From contig CM038926.1 of NCBI GenBank assembly GCA_021904315.1, forward strand, positions 1,118,501 through 1,182,500: a DNA stretch of 64,000 nt, given 5' to 3'. Both the position numbers and the translations under genes were made by a program. Below the pieces are notes generated by a model. The model did not search any database. It worked only from the letters and a program-made list of their open reading frames with translations, and was not told the origin of the DNA. Position 1 is the stretch's first letter. Each line of letters opens with the position of its first letter. Origin of the DNA: Sphagnum magellanicum (Eukaryota; Streptophyta; Sphagnopsida; Sphagnales; Sphagnaceae). Positions 22,831-36,530 of this stretch are shown one piece after another.

Positions 22831-25613
22831 TATGTGATTGGGTTAAGTCTATTTGGGAGTGTTTATTAGGGACCATTGTTAAAGCCACGACTACACCAAT
22901 CTTTCCAAGGCTCAAAACAACATATCTAGATTGAATGATTTCAAAAATTATCATCCTCATCTTGTGCACTTTTAAATTAATCCAATGATGGCTTGCAAAT
23001 TAATTATTTCAATGAATGTGAAGCTGATTATTTTCTACATTTTTTTTGGGACACGTAAAATTCATATTGAAAATGTAACTCTTAATAAACAAACATTTTT
23101 TTTATTATTACATTTGGTCAATGTAAAATTCATAAATGTCTCTTACACAAGTAAGTTGAGAGACCGAATTAGATCAAGATGTTTTAACATAATTTGTCAC
23201 AACCACCAAATGATAGATTTACTTAGACAATTAAATTAATAGAAGATCATTCAGATTAATGATAGACTTTGTAACTATTCAACAACTTTTTTTTAAAAAA
23301 CGATTTTGAATTTTGAGTACATGAGCCCAATGATGATTTAAATTAAAAAGTTCACTTCAACAAAAGGTATCCCTCTACACCAAATGATTTCACTAGATTT
23401 TTGAGTGAATTCACTAGTTATAATGAATAGGGACAAGTGAAAAAGTAGTGAATTCACTAGTCTAGTGAATGGGGACTAGTGAACCGCACCCACATTTTGT
23501 GATAGTGTTTGTAATTCTAACCATCCTATCTTTGTTATCTTTGTTCACAATTGCACTTTCCACAATTATAAGATGAAATTAAAATCCAAGTGTAAAAACA
23601 AGGAGTGCAAATAGAGAATAGAAATGACTCCTTTGGTAGAATGTTAGTTTAGCTTTCTCTATTATTTGTATATGCCATATGTAGTTCCAATATTATATAT
23701 AGGACATGTACATAAGATGTTGATGCAAGAAAATGTTTATAGAACTAAAAAATTATTTGTTGGTGACAATGCAAAACTATGGCTATGGGTGAGAATATAC
23801 AAGCGACAATGCGACATAAATGTTGAGTTTTTCATAACATGATGAAAAGCAAGTACTTGTGGGAGAGGTATGCCCCTAATAGAGGATAGGTGATGTGGTT
23901 AGAGATGATTACAACCCATAAAGGAATTTTAAATGTATGAAAGCCCCATATTGTTATTAATGAACTTATGAAAGAGTGTATTGAAAGTCATGAAGTATAA
24001 TTCATCAAATTGTACCAAATTTCCATCAACACATTCCAAACACTTAGCATAGAATAATTGAACGAAGTGGTTTTCTATATTTTTTATGTTGATTTCCTAA
24101 CCTACAATGTTGTAAGGTTATAACTAATGTTGTACATGGTATCTCTAACCACATTTTTTCATGATGCATGTTGAAGGATTTGATTATAGAAATTTATAAG
24201 CATTTGGGAGGGAATTTATAATGGACTCTTGATTGGAGATATTAGTTTCCAAACAAGTCAAAAAATGGAAGAGAGACCAACCTTCTTTTATTTGTAAGTG
24301 ATCAAACATATATTGATTACGAGTGTATTGGTGTTGAAATTTTACTTGGTGTAAAGACAATGGAAGTTTATCTACCACATAATCCTATCAAAGGCCTATG
24401 AAAGGTACTTAAAGAAACACATGACCCACACAACTAACAATTCATTCTTCAAAATTGTTAACAATATGTTTGAATTCTTTGAAGAACTTAGCAAACTATT
24501 GGCATTTCAAATTGTCAAATAAAGTAAAGTTTGTATGTCTAGTTGTAAGATGCAATGGACAACTTTAGGACAAGACTAAGGAATGATTAATGGAAATTGC
24601 AATTTTTCAAAAGACACATGCCATTTTATGCTTTAACGAAGTTTCCTTTTGGAGGGAAATCTAGTTTAAAGTTATGATTGTAATAAACCCTCCCTTCATG
24701 GTCAAGGCAATTGATAGAAATGTGATTAAAAAAGCAACAAAAATTCCTCTTGATAATAATTAAGTTGCCAACACGATGTTATTGGGGTTATTATGCATGA
24801 ATAATTTTTTAAAAAATCCTTGTTGTCAATTTCAATCTACTACCAATCAAGATGTTCTTGATTGTTACCATGGATAACTTGATGGAAAGGTGGTGGGCCT
24901 ATTTGCAAATGAATGGTTTAAGATCAATGGTATTTGCAAATCTTTTTCATCCTACTTCCATTATTTCTAACTCGTATTATAATATCAATATGTAAATTAT
25001 CTAGCCATGGCATAAGTAACATAACATCACAAACTTGCCAACCTTCATAAGTTCATACAAATTATATGCAAAATCTAGATTTCATAGGTTTATAAGAAAA
25101 TCACATGAATTCCATCTTATGGCTAATATGAAAAATATTTGTACTTATTCAATATACTAAATATTCAAATGAATGAGACATTTTTTTAATGACATATGTC
25201 AATGTGAATGTTTAATACACAAAAATATATAGTTTTATGCAATATGACATCATGATAATTGCATATGTTTAGTTAAAATGTAAATCATACATACTTCACA
25301 TCAAAATAAAAAAGACACATCATTTGTATAGAAGTAACATATATATTATTGTGCCATTTTTAACCTTTGAAGCCCACTAATTTACATGGACATATTAATT
25401 TACAATTTTTGTACAAATTTTATTGAAATTTTGTGATATTGGATATTTGTAATGAAGTGATAATGGTTTTCCAAGGTACATTTAAAGACATCAAAAGCAT
25501 TGACATTTATATATGTGCATGTTTTGAATTGGTTGAAAATGGATTCAACTAAATAACATTCAAACTTCCATTGAAATAAACACATTGAAGGCTCTCGTTG
25601 AAACATTTTCAAC
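22831..25613. other. Gene-free nuclear stretch
   Basis: About 2.8 kb of AT-rich DNA. Near 23395-23480 the palindromic word TAGTGAATTCACTAGT and relatives (gaattcactag, tagtgaat) recur four times within 90 bases. No gene recognised. Confidence 0.45.
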
Positions 25614-27610
25614 CACTAGAAGAAAATTGTCATTTTGCAATTGTCGTATGTAACTAATTTTTTAGTTGCATACGACATGTGCAATTGCTAGACCGTATAG
25701 TTTCACAAAACAAGTTGCACATGACTAGAAGTTACATATGATAATATGTATGCGGATAATATATACAATATGAATTTATACTTTATACATTTACATTATT
25801 TTATAAGGGTTGCCCATGGTGACACGTGTTCATTTGTGAAGTTCAATTATATGGTGACATGTGGCATTTAAACATTATTTCAATATTCATCATTATTAAT
25901 AAATTAGTAATATTTCGGCCATCCAATAAAATGTGAATCAGATTTTGACATGTGACCATTTGTGAAGGCCAATTATGTGGTGACACATGACAATTTTTTA
26001 AAGCCCATTGACTATTTATTTATTAGTTAATTCGGTAGGTAGGTCACAGGTAGATAAGTAGGTAGGTTGTAGGTAGATATATAGGTAGGTTGTAAGTAGG
26101 TAGGGAGGTAGGTTTAAAATAATCCAATTTTATTTTTTGGGTTTATCCTTTAGGGTTGAACCTTTTTCATTAACCCATCCCAAATGGCATTTGGTACTTG
26201 GTTTGCAAACAAATCAAATGCACTTATTCATATAGTGTGCACATTTGGAATCCATGGAAAAAAATATGGGATAAAAAATTCAATTGCAAGTGCAACCAAT
26301 GTAGTTGCAACTTAAATGCAAACAGCCGTATTAACCCATTTTACCTACTAGATAAATTAATTATATTATAGGTATTAAAATTTAATAGGTAATAATAACA
26401 TAATATAATGATAACATTTTAATAGTTATGATTGCTTATAGTAATCAATGATTAGTAGTATTAGATTATTATTACTTATTTTAATAAATAAATAAATAAA
26501 TAAGGTTAGTAACAAGCCAAGGCTAGGGTATTTATAGGCAAACTAATGTAGCTTATTAAACATAAATATATTTCCATAATTCATATTATAGTTAAAACTA
26601 AAATTATAATTATTGAAAGAATAAAATTATATTATTAACAACTAAGGATGATGATGATGATGATAATTCAATAGTAATATTAAAATAGTAATTATTGAAT
26701 AATAATGATGATGATGAATAATAAAGTCAAGTCATTATTAAGTAATATTATTAGTAATTATAAGTATAGTTATAATAGTCTTTTAATCATTATACGCGAT
26801 TACATATAATAATTTTTTTGGGCTAAATTAATTTTGATTAAATTAACCACATGGCTAAATAAATTGTGAGTAAATACATTTTGGCTGAAATAATTTTAGC
26901 TAAATTAATAATGACTGAACTAATTACAAGACTAAATTAATGATGGATAAACTATTTTTTCTAAAATAATTAAGAAGTTGAATAAAAAATGGTAAATTAA
27001 TTTAGGGTCAACTAATGATAGTTAAATTAACTACAAGGTTAAATTACTAATTAATTTAGCCATGTTTAATTTAGTCATGCTAGTTTAACCATTATTAATT
27101 TAATTTGGCCTCCTAACTAATTTATTTTAAAGCTAATTTAGCCATAGTTAATTTAGCCAATGTTAGTTTAGACAATGTTGGTTTAGCCAAATTTAATTAG
27201 CCTCATAATTAATTTCGCACCATAATTAGTTTAGCCAAAGTTAGTTTAATTTCATAGTTAGTTTAACCAAAATCAATTTAGTCTCAAAGTTATTTTAACC
27301 AAAATTAATTTAATCTCATAGTTAGTTTAACCTTGATTAATGTGAGTTTAGCCTAGGTTTAGCCAATGTTTTGCCTTGGGTAGCATTAATTAATATGAGT
27401 TTAGCTTTAGTACTAAAACTATAAAATTACTGTACATAGCCTAGGTAGATGTATTTAATATATTAATGTAGGTATGTATTACCTTGGGTCATGATTTTTA
27501 TGACACGTCATGCATGTTAGTTGCACACACAACCAATGTAGTTGCAAACGACACCTAATTACACGTAGTTGCATAATGATTGGTTGCAAACGACATGATT
27601 TCTACTAATG
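25614..27610. mobile_element. Non-autonomous CACTA (EnSpm) DNA transposon
   Basis: The left end reads CACTAGAAGAAAA and the right end, reverse-complemented, CATTAGTAGAAAT, matching at 10 of 13 positions and resembling the CACTACAAGAAAA terminus typical of plant CACTA elements. The unit is flanked by the 3-bp duplication AAC (25611-25613 and 27611-27613), the size expected for this superfamily. Subterminal motifs recur in both orientations: GTTGCATACGACATG and TTGCAATTGTCGTATG on the left, AGTTGCAAACGACACC and GGTTGCAAACGACATG on the right. The interior has an AGGTAGG tract (26031-26115), ATG microsatellites and a long run of degenerate 'taatttagcca' repeats (26815-27350). No transposase is encoded. 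Confidence 0.8.
26815..27350. repeat. Degenerate 'aatttagcca' repeat inside CACTA
   Basis: About a dozen diverged copies of an 'aatttagccaa' word and its reverse complement 'ttggctaaatt' follow one another with 20-40-base spacing. The left half carries the 'gctaaatta' orientation, the right half 'taatttagcc', so the tract is a large imperfect inverted array. It fills the right part of the transposon and has no coding potential. Confidence 0.55.
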
Positions 27611-27613
27611 AAC

Positions 27614-28984
27614 AATCTGGACTAATAAACCAAATATGTCAAAAAATAATCATAATTGTATGGAATAATGAAAGTTCAACAAAGCTTTCCACCCGACCAT
27701 AGGACCATGAAGACATAAAAAAAAGACTTTGTGATACACCCCTAAGTTGAAAACAACTCTTAACAATGTAGACAATTTAAATCATTTTATTGCTTCATCA
27801 TCAATGTATCGTAGAACATTTTTATTGTATTTGGAAGGAGGTGAATTAGAAGGGGGAGATGGCAAGGAAAACCACATATCTAATCATGGCCTTGGAATAT
27901 AATGGTAATGAAGGACCCACAAGTGGATTAGAAAATAACTCCTTGTGGACCAAAAAAATGAATTGTCATGGACCTAGGAGGTCTCAAGTCAACCATCACG
28001 AGCCAATCAATTTACAACAAAAGAGAACTTCAAACAAAAGACATATTACAATTCAAACACTAAAAGGAAAACTTCTTCATAATCAAAATCAACTTTAAAT
28101 TTATTTTGCATTAAAACATTTGGGTTGTTGTTTCCCTCATCCTCCATATCCACATCATCTTCAACAATTTCCATGAGTAAACATAGAACCGCAATATAAA
28201 CATCATGGTCTAGTTCAATCACAAAAACATGTATGTCAAAGGAATCCTAAGCTTTCAAACATTTTTGTAGATCAAATGTATTTGCAAATGAAATTGAATG
28301 ATTTAGAAAAAAACCAAAATTTGACAATGAAGAGGAAGCACATATATAAGAAGGACTAATGAAAGCCAACTTGTGAAAGCATTTATGTCCACAACCTTGA
28401 GCTCCTACAATATGACCACGCTAGAATAAGGACTTGAAAAATAGACAAATGGATCTCATGCCTCGTGTGAATGGGGTTTTCTATATTCCCGTCAAGGCTA
28501 TTGAATTTCTTTTATTTTCAATAACAATTTCAGAATAACAGCAACATGTACATTCAAAGTAAAAATCTAAAATCCTATGCATAATGCTAAAACAAATGTA
28601 TTCAATTTGTAAAACTTCAAAATGTACAAAGTTAAAAAGAAAATTGTTCCATTATCCATTTCACGTTTGACAAATAAAATAAAAATTAGAAATCCAATGT
28701 TCATTTCTTCTTCTTTTCATACTTATATGAAAGTTATTTCAGAATTTAAACTATTTGAATTGATCATATAAATAATCAATAGCCAATATGTACACTGATA
28801 GTTCCAAAATTCAAAAATTGATTACTTGTTTAAAATTACATGTTTTGTCAATTATTGGTATTGTAGACTACCAATTGATTAACTACTTGTTAACATGTCA
28901 TCTCACCTATTGTAATGTTGCCTATTAGGTTCTATAACCAATTAGGTTCTATCACATGTTAGGGTAAATTAACTGTTACAAAAA
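27614..28984. other. Gene-free nuclear stretch
   Basis: About 1.4 kb right of the CACTA element. A 79-codon open frame (27859-28098 plus) is hydrophilic and matches nothing I recognise. The rest resembles decayed retroelement sequence without identifiable motifs. Confidence 0.4.
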
Positions 28985-29900
28985 TTTAGGTAACATTATC
29001 CCCTTTTAAAACTGTATTTTGTCCTCACAATAATAGTTTTAAGTCTAATCAATTTTAGTTTTTTCAACAAGTTGGTTTGTAATATCATCAACTAGTAAAA
29101 CATTGGTTCCCTCCAAGGTTCAACACAGCTCATAAGTTGAATACTTGTTTCTATTGTAGACTTTAGTTGAATAAGTGTTTCTTCAAAGGTCGTTGTAGGT
29201 GTAAAAAATACCTCTCATGCATGAGGTGTGTTGGAAACTAAAGTAATATGTGGACCTATTTGAGGTGGGGTCAAAGGTATGGTAGTAGATAGAAACTCCA
29301 AGGATTCTACTTTGTTACCAACCAATAATTCAATGGTGCAATAATAGGTTTTGGAATAACCTCAACATGTACAACTAAAGTTGTAATAAGTAAAGGTATG
29401 ATTTCTAAACATGTTCCTCCTCTAATCGGACTAATTGGTTTTGGTGGTTACAACAAGTTGTTCCCTTTGATCAAATCCAAATTAAGTAGATGATGTTGCA
29501 CTTGTCATCCTTGTACTAGTCCCAATTTCCACATACACAAAAGAGGGTGGTTCATATTTGAAATTTGGAAAGCCAATTTGATAGGCTCACAACTCCAATT
29601 AGTAAACATGTTCATCAACTATGGCCAACTCCATGTTCTCTTCAATTTGCTCTTGTGTGAACTCTTGCATTATTTGCCACCATTTTTTCCACTTGGGATT
29701 TTTATGCCCTAAAGCCTCATTTTGTGTTTTGCGCAAAATGTTGTCCAATAACAAATTTTCAAATTCCTTAAACCTATTATGCATTTTGACATGTGTGGAA
29801 CTTGAATTGGTTTGTATAGTTATGCCTTGGCCATCTCCAATTTGCCTTTCCAATCTTGGATTTGAGCATTCGAGGCTTGGGTTTGCTTATCAAGTTCAAT
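28985..29900 (-). mobile_element. Ty3-type retroelement 3' end, copy A (decayed)
   Basis: On the minus strand, an 84-codon frame (29853-29599) includes FKEFENLLLDNILRKTQ and KWKKWWQIMQEFTQEQIEEN. About 600 bases further on, the strand reads GAGGACAAAATACAG then AAAAGGGGATAATGTTACC. A 'gaggacaaaat' coding tail followed by a purine tract and TGTTA is the usual layout at the polyprotein end, polypurine tract and LTR start of plant Ty3/gypsy elements. The same order and spacing recur in copy B. LTR limits could not be fixed. The protein segment itself is not identified. Confidence 0.5.
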
Positions 29901-29960
29901 GATTATAATAACTAGCGTTATTTATGCTCTTGATAGGTTTGTTCTAAACTTATTATAGTC

Positions 29961-32374
29961 TTCTCCTATTGCATGTTAAACTATTTTATCTTATCATAGT
30001 TTTGAATCATCCTCTCATTCTCATTCTAAAGATTTTTCGTATCATTGTGAGTCTTCCAATTAAATTGGTTAAGCTCAAAGTTGTACTCTTGTTGTAAACT
30101 CTACTTTCCTTATAACATGTTATGCTAGATTCACCCTCATAGATAGGTTCTAGTTCTCATATTGAACATTAGTTAATTTCCCTTTAATAGTAGCCACTTC
30201 CTTTTCACTATTATTCAAAGTTTGTTGCATAGTGCTCAATTATAGGCTACAAGTTTACAATTGATTATTGGTTTCATGCATGTTTTGTTTGGTCTCCTCA
30301 TTGGGTGAAAACAAGGTGCGTTGTACCAAAATGGACGTCATAAACATTGTTTTATCAAGAAATGAAATTTAATAGAATGCTACATGATAATTGGATTGAA
30401 TATTTTATGGTTTGGTTTCAAATATGTATGTTACTTTATATATGTGGTGAAGTGCACAAAACATTTTTACAATTAGAATTGGTTACATAGTGTTTTTGGA
30501 CTTTTAAAGTAATAGATGTGTTCGGTAACAAATTATGTGGAATTTGTTTTCACTAAAAAACATTATTTCCTAAATTTCAATCACGTGAATTGATCAAACA
30601 TATTATATATGATGTGGAAACCAAAATTCAAGAAAGAATATTTCATTTTATTTTCATGTGTGTGTTGAATTGAAATATCTTTAAAAGTCCATAATGGACA
30701 TAAAAAATGAAAAATTGGAAAAAACTATTTAGGAACAATATGTTTGTGTTATGAATATGAAGAATGGTGTGAAACCAATAATCACATTCAATAAGGCTCA
30801 AGGCATGATGAGCATCTAACAATTTTCCTATTTAGACATAACTATGGTTGGAAAAATAAATAAATAAATGAAATGTAGAAAAAATTCCACATTGATATTA
30901 ACCATTCTAGAGACCTATATAGGAAACAAATAAGCTATAGACCAAGGTGATTGAACCATTTAACAAAAAGTTATGAACTTTCAAAAATGAGTATAATGCA
31001 AATGTTAAAATTGTGAAAGGGCTAACAAAGGGATTGAAAAAATAGTATACTCTTGTGTGGACTTTGTATGTGCCATTTTTGGTCCACCACACCATGCTAT
31101 CACCCCATTTTAAACACTCAAATTGGTCGATCTTTCCAAAATTCTTGGCTATGTATTAGCATTATGGACAACTTGTTCAAAACAATGTTAATCTACCTCA
31201 AGATAATTAAAAACAAGGGTATATTATATTGTAAAAAATTGTGGGTTTTATGGGTTAACATGTTCAACTACAAGTTGGACAAGTTGGAATATCTCTGTAA
31301 CTAAAACTACATGTTATTTAATCTTTGTAATTGGTACTACAAGTTCAACTTGAATGTCTTCATATACTTGTTTAGTGTTGACCTTAGGTTCGTCCTCAAA
31401 ATATTTAAGCTAATTTTTCTTGTTGTTCTTCGTCATCTTCATGACCAACTTCATTTGAATGCATCTTCTCCTCGTCATCCTCTAAATCAACAAATTGAAC
31501 TTCAGAATAAGTTATATCCTTCTTATTTGGTGGTGAAGTAACAAGTTTAGGATTTAACCTACCTTTTAGTGTTGGTGGTTATGTGCATGTCTTCAACCTA
31601 TGAGATTGGCATACAAGTAGAGGTGATGTTGTTGTAGACCCCGCTAGTTTTTTTTTTCTCAATAACTATTCCCTTGTTATAAGTTTAGGTGAAACTACAC
31701 ATTCTTGAACAACCTATTGAGTTTGACATGTTGGTCGTACAAGTTCATCATGGGTTGTTGTATTTGGTGAAGGTGCTCTAAAAAAAGGGAACCACTTCCA
31801 AAATAGGACGTCTAAAATAGGTCTTGAGTAACAAGTTGCAACCTTATTGTTTCCAAGTGCTAGGCTAGGTACTATCTTCTTTTGGCATTGTGTCCACTAG
31901 GATAACTCTATTAGCATATGAATAAAAACTATAGGTTGAACTCTATTTGCTAGGTCAAATGTGATGGTTATACGATTGTTAGACTAAGCTAATTGTCTAT
32001 TTGGTAAATAATTTGCAAAATAGTTACAAATTGAGGTTGAACCTCCTCTCTCATATGAATTACATTCCATTATTCATTTTCTACATAAGCATTGGAGCTT
32101 GTAATCCGCTCTTTAAAAAAAATTGCTTATCATATAATAGCATTGGTAGCATCCACAATTCCTTCATAGGAAATACCAAGTTGTTCATGTATGGTAATCA
32201 ATGACAATTTCCTTTCCTTAAACTTGGGCTCTGGTTCGATCGTCTTCCCAATTCTTGTAATAAATTAGTTAACTTTAAAACATGTTGACCATAAAACAAA
32301 AATATCCTTAGGTCATATTGCCTCATTGGTTATTAATTGGTTAAACCAAATACTATATACACACTAAAAAATTG
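29961..32374. other. Nuclear stretch, probable retroelement debris
   Basis: About 2.4 kb with short overlapping open frames. The part near 31290-32000 carries 'acaagtt'-rich wording and phrases such as 'gttgtatttggtgaaggtgct' that resemble parts of copies A and B, so it may be a third, more decayed copy. No motif decides this. Confidence 0.35.
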
Positions 32375-33203
32375 GGTTAACATTACCCCCCCTTGAAACC
32401 TAGATTTCGTCTTCAAAATTAGTCACCTAAAACCACATGTTTAACACTTGCAGCTAAGTCATCATTAAGTTGTTCACTTGTAATATCAACAAGTCATTCA
32501 CCTATGGTATCAACAAGTTTAACCAAAGGAACCGGCTGAAATTTTGGCCTTTTTGTAACAAGTGTGTCCTTCACTATTGTATTTGGAGTTCTAAAAGCTT
32601 CAAAGACATGGGTAATATTATCAATCAGGATAACCTTTATGCCTACTCCAATCTCTGGTAAAACTAATGGCATAAGTTTTGGAATGACAAGTTCCTCCAA
32701 AGTTTCTACTTGAATGTTAAAAACTACAACAAATACTTCCATAGGTTCTATGGGTAAAGGTAAGGTACAAGAAACAATGGCCAACTCTGCTCCCCCTCTT
32801 ATGGGTTCAAGTTTTTTAGTGGTAGTAACAATAGGTTCATTTCAAGAACTTGTAGCTATAACAACTGGTTACACATGTGAACCTTTCTGAAAAACATTAA
32901 TAGGTACTTCAACTAGTTTGTTAATAAGCCAGTCATACTTGTAGCCTTCAAAATGCAATTGGTATGCAACCAATTCATTTAGGTAGGCTTTTTCATTTGC
33001 ATGAACAATCTCCAAACTTTCTTAAATTTGTTCTTCAATGATTTCCTGCATAGTTTGCCACCATTCCTTCCACTTTCGGTTCTTATTAGCCAATGCTTGG
33101 CTTTGCACCTTAAGTAAGCCATTGTCTAAAAATAGTTCTTCAAACTCCTTTAACTAATTGTCCATGTATGTAGGTTGAGAAGATTTATTGGGTGCTTTGC
33201 AAA
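32375..33203 (-). mobile_element. Ty3-type retroelement 3' end, copy B, cut by NUPT
   Basis: The minus strand reads GAAGACGAAATCTAGG then AAGGGGGGGTAATGTTAACCC (last part at 32373-32393), the polyprotein-tail, purine-tract and LTR-start layout seen in copy A. About 690 bases upstream in transcription sense it encodes a diverged version of the copy A peptide (NRKWKEWWQTMQEIIEEQ against NPKWKKWWQIMQEFTQEQ). Homology to copy A continues to about 33,200 and then stops where plastid rpoC2 begins. The plastid DNA therefore sits inside, or was ligated to, this element. Confidence 0.5.
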
Positions 33204-35684
33204 TAATGATATTTTTGCCATTTTAGATGATCCCAAATATAGAATAAGAAGTTCGGGAACCATAAAATATGGTAATATTCAAATTCATTTAATTAAGAAA
33301 AATATGAGATTTCCGAGGATCGGAAGACGAAGAATTATAGACCGAAATATGAAATAATCGAGGGAGATAATTTCTTTTTTCTTCCTGAGGAAATACATAT
33401 TTTACGTGAATCTTCTTCCTCCATTTTAGTAGAAAATAATAGTATCGTTCGAGCAGGTACCAAGATTACTTCAACTATTAATAGTCGAGTGACTGGACTG
33501 GTTAAGATAGAAAAGGGAATGGGTGATCGTGTCAAAATAAAAATAATGCCTGGAAGTATCTATTATCCTCGTGGAGAGACACAAAATATTTATAAACAAG
33601 ATGGTATTTTGGTACCACCAGGAAACAAAATTTTTGGGGAATTCCAATTCAAAAATTGGATTTATCTCCAATGGGTTGTAGTTACCAAAGAAAAATCTTT
33701 TTTTTTAGTTAGACCCGCAATAGAATATAAAATATCTAATGATTCTAATAAATCAAATTCATCAACACCTCTTTTTTAAAATTTAAATCCCCCGAAAGAA
33801 CGGGGAACCCTCGAAATTCGAACTGTTAAATATATTTTTTATGAAGATGGTGAAGAGGTCCAAGCAGTAGGAGATATCGGTACTCAATTGGTCCAAAGTT
33901 GTTTAGTACTAAATTGGGGAGCAAGAAAAACTTTTATAAAAGAGGCTTATGCTTCTTTTGTAGAGGTAAGAATCAACAAAATGATTAAAACTTTTCTCCA
34001 AATTAGTTTGGTGAAATATATTGATCTAGATAGTAGGAATAGAGGGAATATTTCCATTTCCAAATATCTTTTTAATAGCAAAGTATCTAGTACCAGCCAA
34101 TATTCTAATGGTGGAAACCAACTACTTAGTAAACATCGAGGTACTATTCGTTGTATTCCACCGAATAAAAACAAGGAGAGTGGCTCCCTCCTTATTTTGT
34201 CTCCATTTCATTTATTTCGAACTCTTCTATATAACGGCACGAAAAAGGATGTAACGAGAAAGAAAAAAAAAGAAGTATTTCATTTGGAAAAAGATCCTCG
34301 CTTTTATATACAATCCCTCGATCAAGGATCAGAAAAGGAATTAATTACTACCCCTAAAAATCTAAGTGGAATTTTTGATTCAGAAAAAGAAAGTAGGGAT
34401 ATTTTGTTAACAACCGGAAGAATTTCCGGACAATTCAATTTATCGGAAAATTCGTTTTTCTTGGGTCACTTACAAAATATCACAAATTTTTTTCAACCTT
34501 TTTGTTTGATAACCCATGATCGACTCATATCTATTAAATTTTCAATAATAGATAGTTCTCTGAATACTTTTCGAAAACCTAAGTGGTTTTTTATTGGTGA
34601 AAATAGAAATATATATAAATTGTTGTTAGGTAATAGTATCATTTCCAATATACTAAGATGGTCTTTTCTTCCATTTTTTTCATCAAGAAAAAAAATTCAA
34701 TTAATGAATCTCGGACAATTTATTTGTGAGGGTTTATCCGTATTTGAATATCAACCCCTTTATGGATCCGGACAAATTATAGCCATTCATATGGATTTTG
34801 TAATAATCAGATCAGCCAAGCCATATTTGGCTACTGGAGGAGCAACTGTTCATAGTCATTATGGTGAAGTTGTAAGAGAAGGAGATACTCTAATAACTTT
34901 GATATATGAAAGATTGAAATCTGGAGATATTATTCAAGGCCTTCCTAAAGTTGAGCAATTGCTAGAAGCTCGTCCAATTAATTCAGTATCGATCGATTTA
35001 GAAAAAGGTTTTGAGGATTGGAATAGGGATATGACAAATTTCTTCGGAAACCTCTGGGGATTCTTTATTAGTGCCAGGATTAGTATGGAACAGAGCCAGA
35101 TTATTTTGGTTGATCAAATCCAGGGGGTTTATCGGTCACAGTCGGTACAAATATCTGATAAGCATGTAGAAATTATTGTACGCCAAATGACTTCTAAAGT
35201 ACTTACTCTGGAAAATGGAATGGCCAATGGTTTTTTACCCGGAGAATTAATTGAATTTTCACGGGCACAGAGAATGAACCGTGCTTTGGAGGAAGTAGCT
35301 CCTTATAAGCCCGTATTATTAGGAATAAAAAAAACATCTCTTAATACTCAAAGTTTTATATCAGAAGCCGGTTTTCAAGAAACTACCCGGGTATTAGCGA
35401 AAGCTGCTTTGCGAGGTCGAATTGATTGGTTGAAAGGCTTAAAAGAAAACGTCATTCTTGGTGGAATAGTTCCTGCAGGTACTGGATGTCAAGAAGTTAT
35501 TTGGCAAATAACTCTGGAAAAACAGAGGAATATTTTATCAAAGAAAAAGAAAACAAATTTTTTTTATAACAAGGTAAAGGATCTTTTTTTATATGAAAAA
35601 CTTCCTATTTATTCTACTCCGGAAAGGATTCACAAAAAATTGAAGCAGCCCCTTTTCGGAGTTAGTATTGGTAGATATACTTGA
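33204..35684 (+). pseudogene. rpoC2: rpoC2 3' part, plastid RNA polymerase beta''
   Basis: This encodes the C-terminal part of the beta'' subunit of the plastid-encoded RNA polymerase. The first ~570 codons of a normal gene are absent; the copy starts at the nuclear junction. Reading: NDIFAILDDPKYRIRSSG, then a frameshift near 33315-33340, then one frame from EGDNFFFLPEEIHI to the natural TGA at 35682, broken only by TAA at 33777-33779. Conserved C-terminal blocks are clear: SGDIIQGLPKVEQLLEAR, HVEIIVRQMTSKV, LPGELIEF, SFISEAGFQETTRVLAKA and LRGRIDWLKGLKENVILGG. rps2 follows after 135 bases as in the plastid operon rpoB-rpoC1-rpoC2-rps2. Non-functional here. Confidence 0.93.
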
Positions 35685-35819
35685 TCAGATTTGGTAGAAA
35701 AGGAAGAAATAGAGTTAATCAAAGTTTTTGCGGAGAGACAATCTTAAAAATGGAGTCGTTTCGGTCTAATTATAGGAATAAATCGCAATTTGTGGATTCA
35801 AATTTGAATAATAATAATA

Positions 35820-36530
35820 ATGAAACAAAAATCTTGGGATATTCATTTGGAAGAAATGATGGAGGCGAGAGTACATTTTGGTCATCAAGCCCGAAAATGG
35901 AATCCTAAAATGACCTCTTATATTTTTACAAAACGTAAAGGTATTCATATTCTAAATCTTACTCAAACGGCTCGCTTTTTATCAGAAGCCTGTGATTTAT
36001 TGGCTAATGTAGCGAGTGGAGGAAAACAATTTTTGATAGTAGGTACGAAATATCAAGCAGCTGATTTAGTAGCATCGGCTGCTACAAGAGCTAGGTGTCA
36101 TTATGTAAATCAAAAATGGCTCGGTGGTATGTTAACTAATTGGTCTACTATAGAAACACGTCTTCAGAGATTTAGAGATTTGGAGGACAAAGAAAATACG
36201 GGGTTACTTAATCAACTTCCTAAGAAAGAGGCGGCAAATCTGAAGAGACAATTAGCTCAACTCCGAAAAAATTTGGGCGGAATTAAATACATGACGAGTT
36301 TACCCGATATTGTAATAATAATAGATCAACAAAAAGAATTTACGGCTATTCAAGAATGTATAACTCTGGGTATTCCAACAATTTGTTTAGTCGATACGGA
36401 TTGCAATCCGGATCTTACAGATATACCAATTCCAGCCAATGATGACGCTAGAGCTTCCATTCGCTGGATCTTGAATAAATTGACGTCAGCCATTCGTGAG
36501 GGTCGTTACAATTCCATGGAGATTAAATAA
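35820..36530 (+). CDS. rps2: rps2, plastid ribosomal protein uS2 (intact frame)
   Basis: A 236-codon intact frame for the small-subunit ribosomal protein uS2. Family blocks are visible: [48 protein letters not shown], the [13 protein letters not shown] strand and the ending [20 protein letters not shown]. Length matches plastid rps2 of other plants. It keeps its place between rpoC2 and atpI. The frame being intact in a broken neighbourhood indicates a fairly recent transfer rather than function: no nuclear promoter or transit peptide is visible. Confidence 0.9.
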   Translation: MKQKSWDIHLEEMMEARVHFGHQARKWNPKMTSYIFTKRKGIHILNLTQTARFLSEACDLLANVASGGKQFLIVGTKYQAADLVASAATRARCHYVNQKWLGGMLTNWSTIETRLQRFRDLEDKENTGLLNQLPKKEAANLKRQLAQLRKNLGGIKYMTSLPDIVIIIDQQKEFTAIQECITLGIPTICLVDTDCNPDLTDIPIPANDDARASIRWILNKLTSAIREGRYNSMEIK

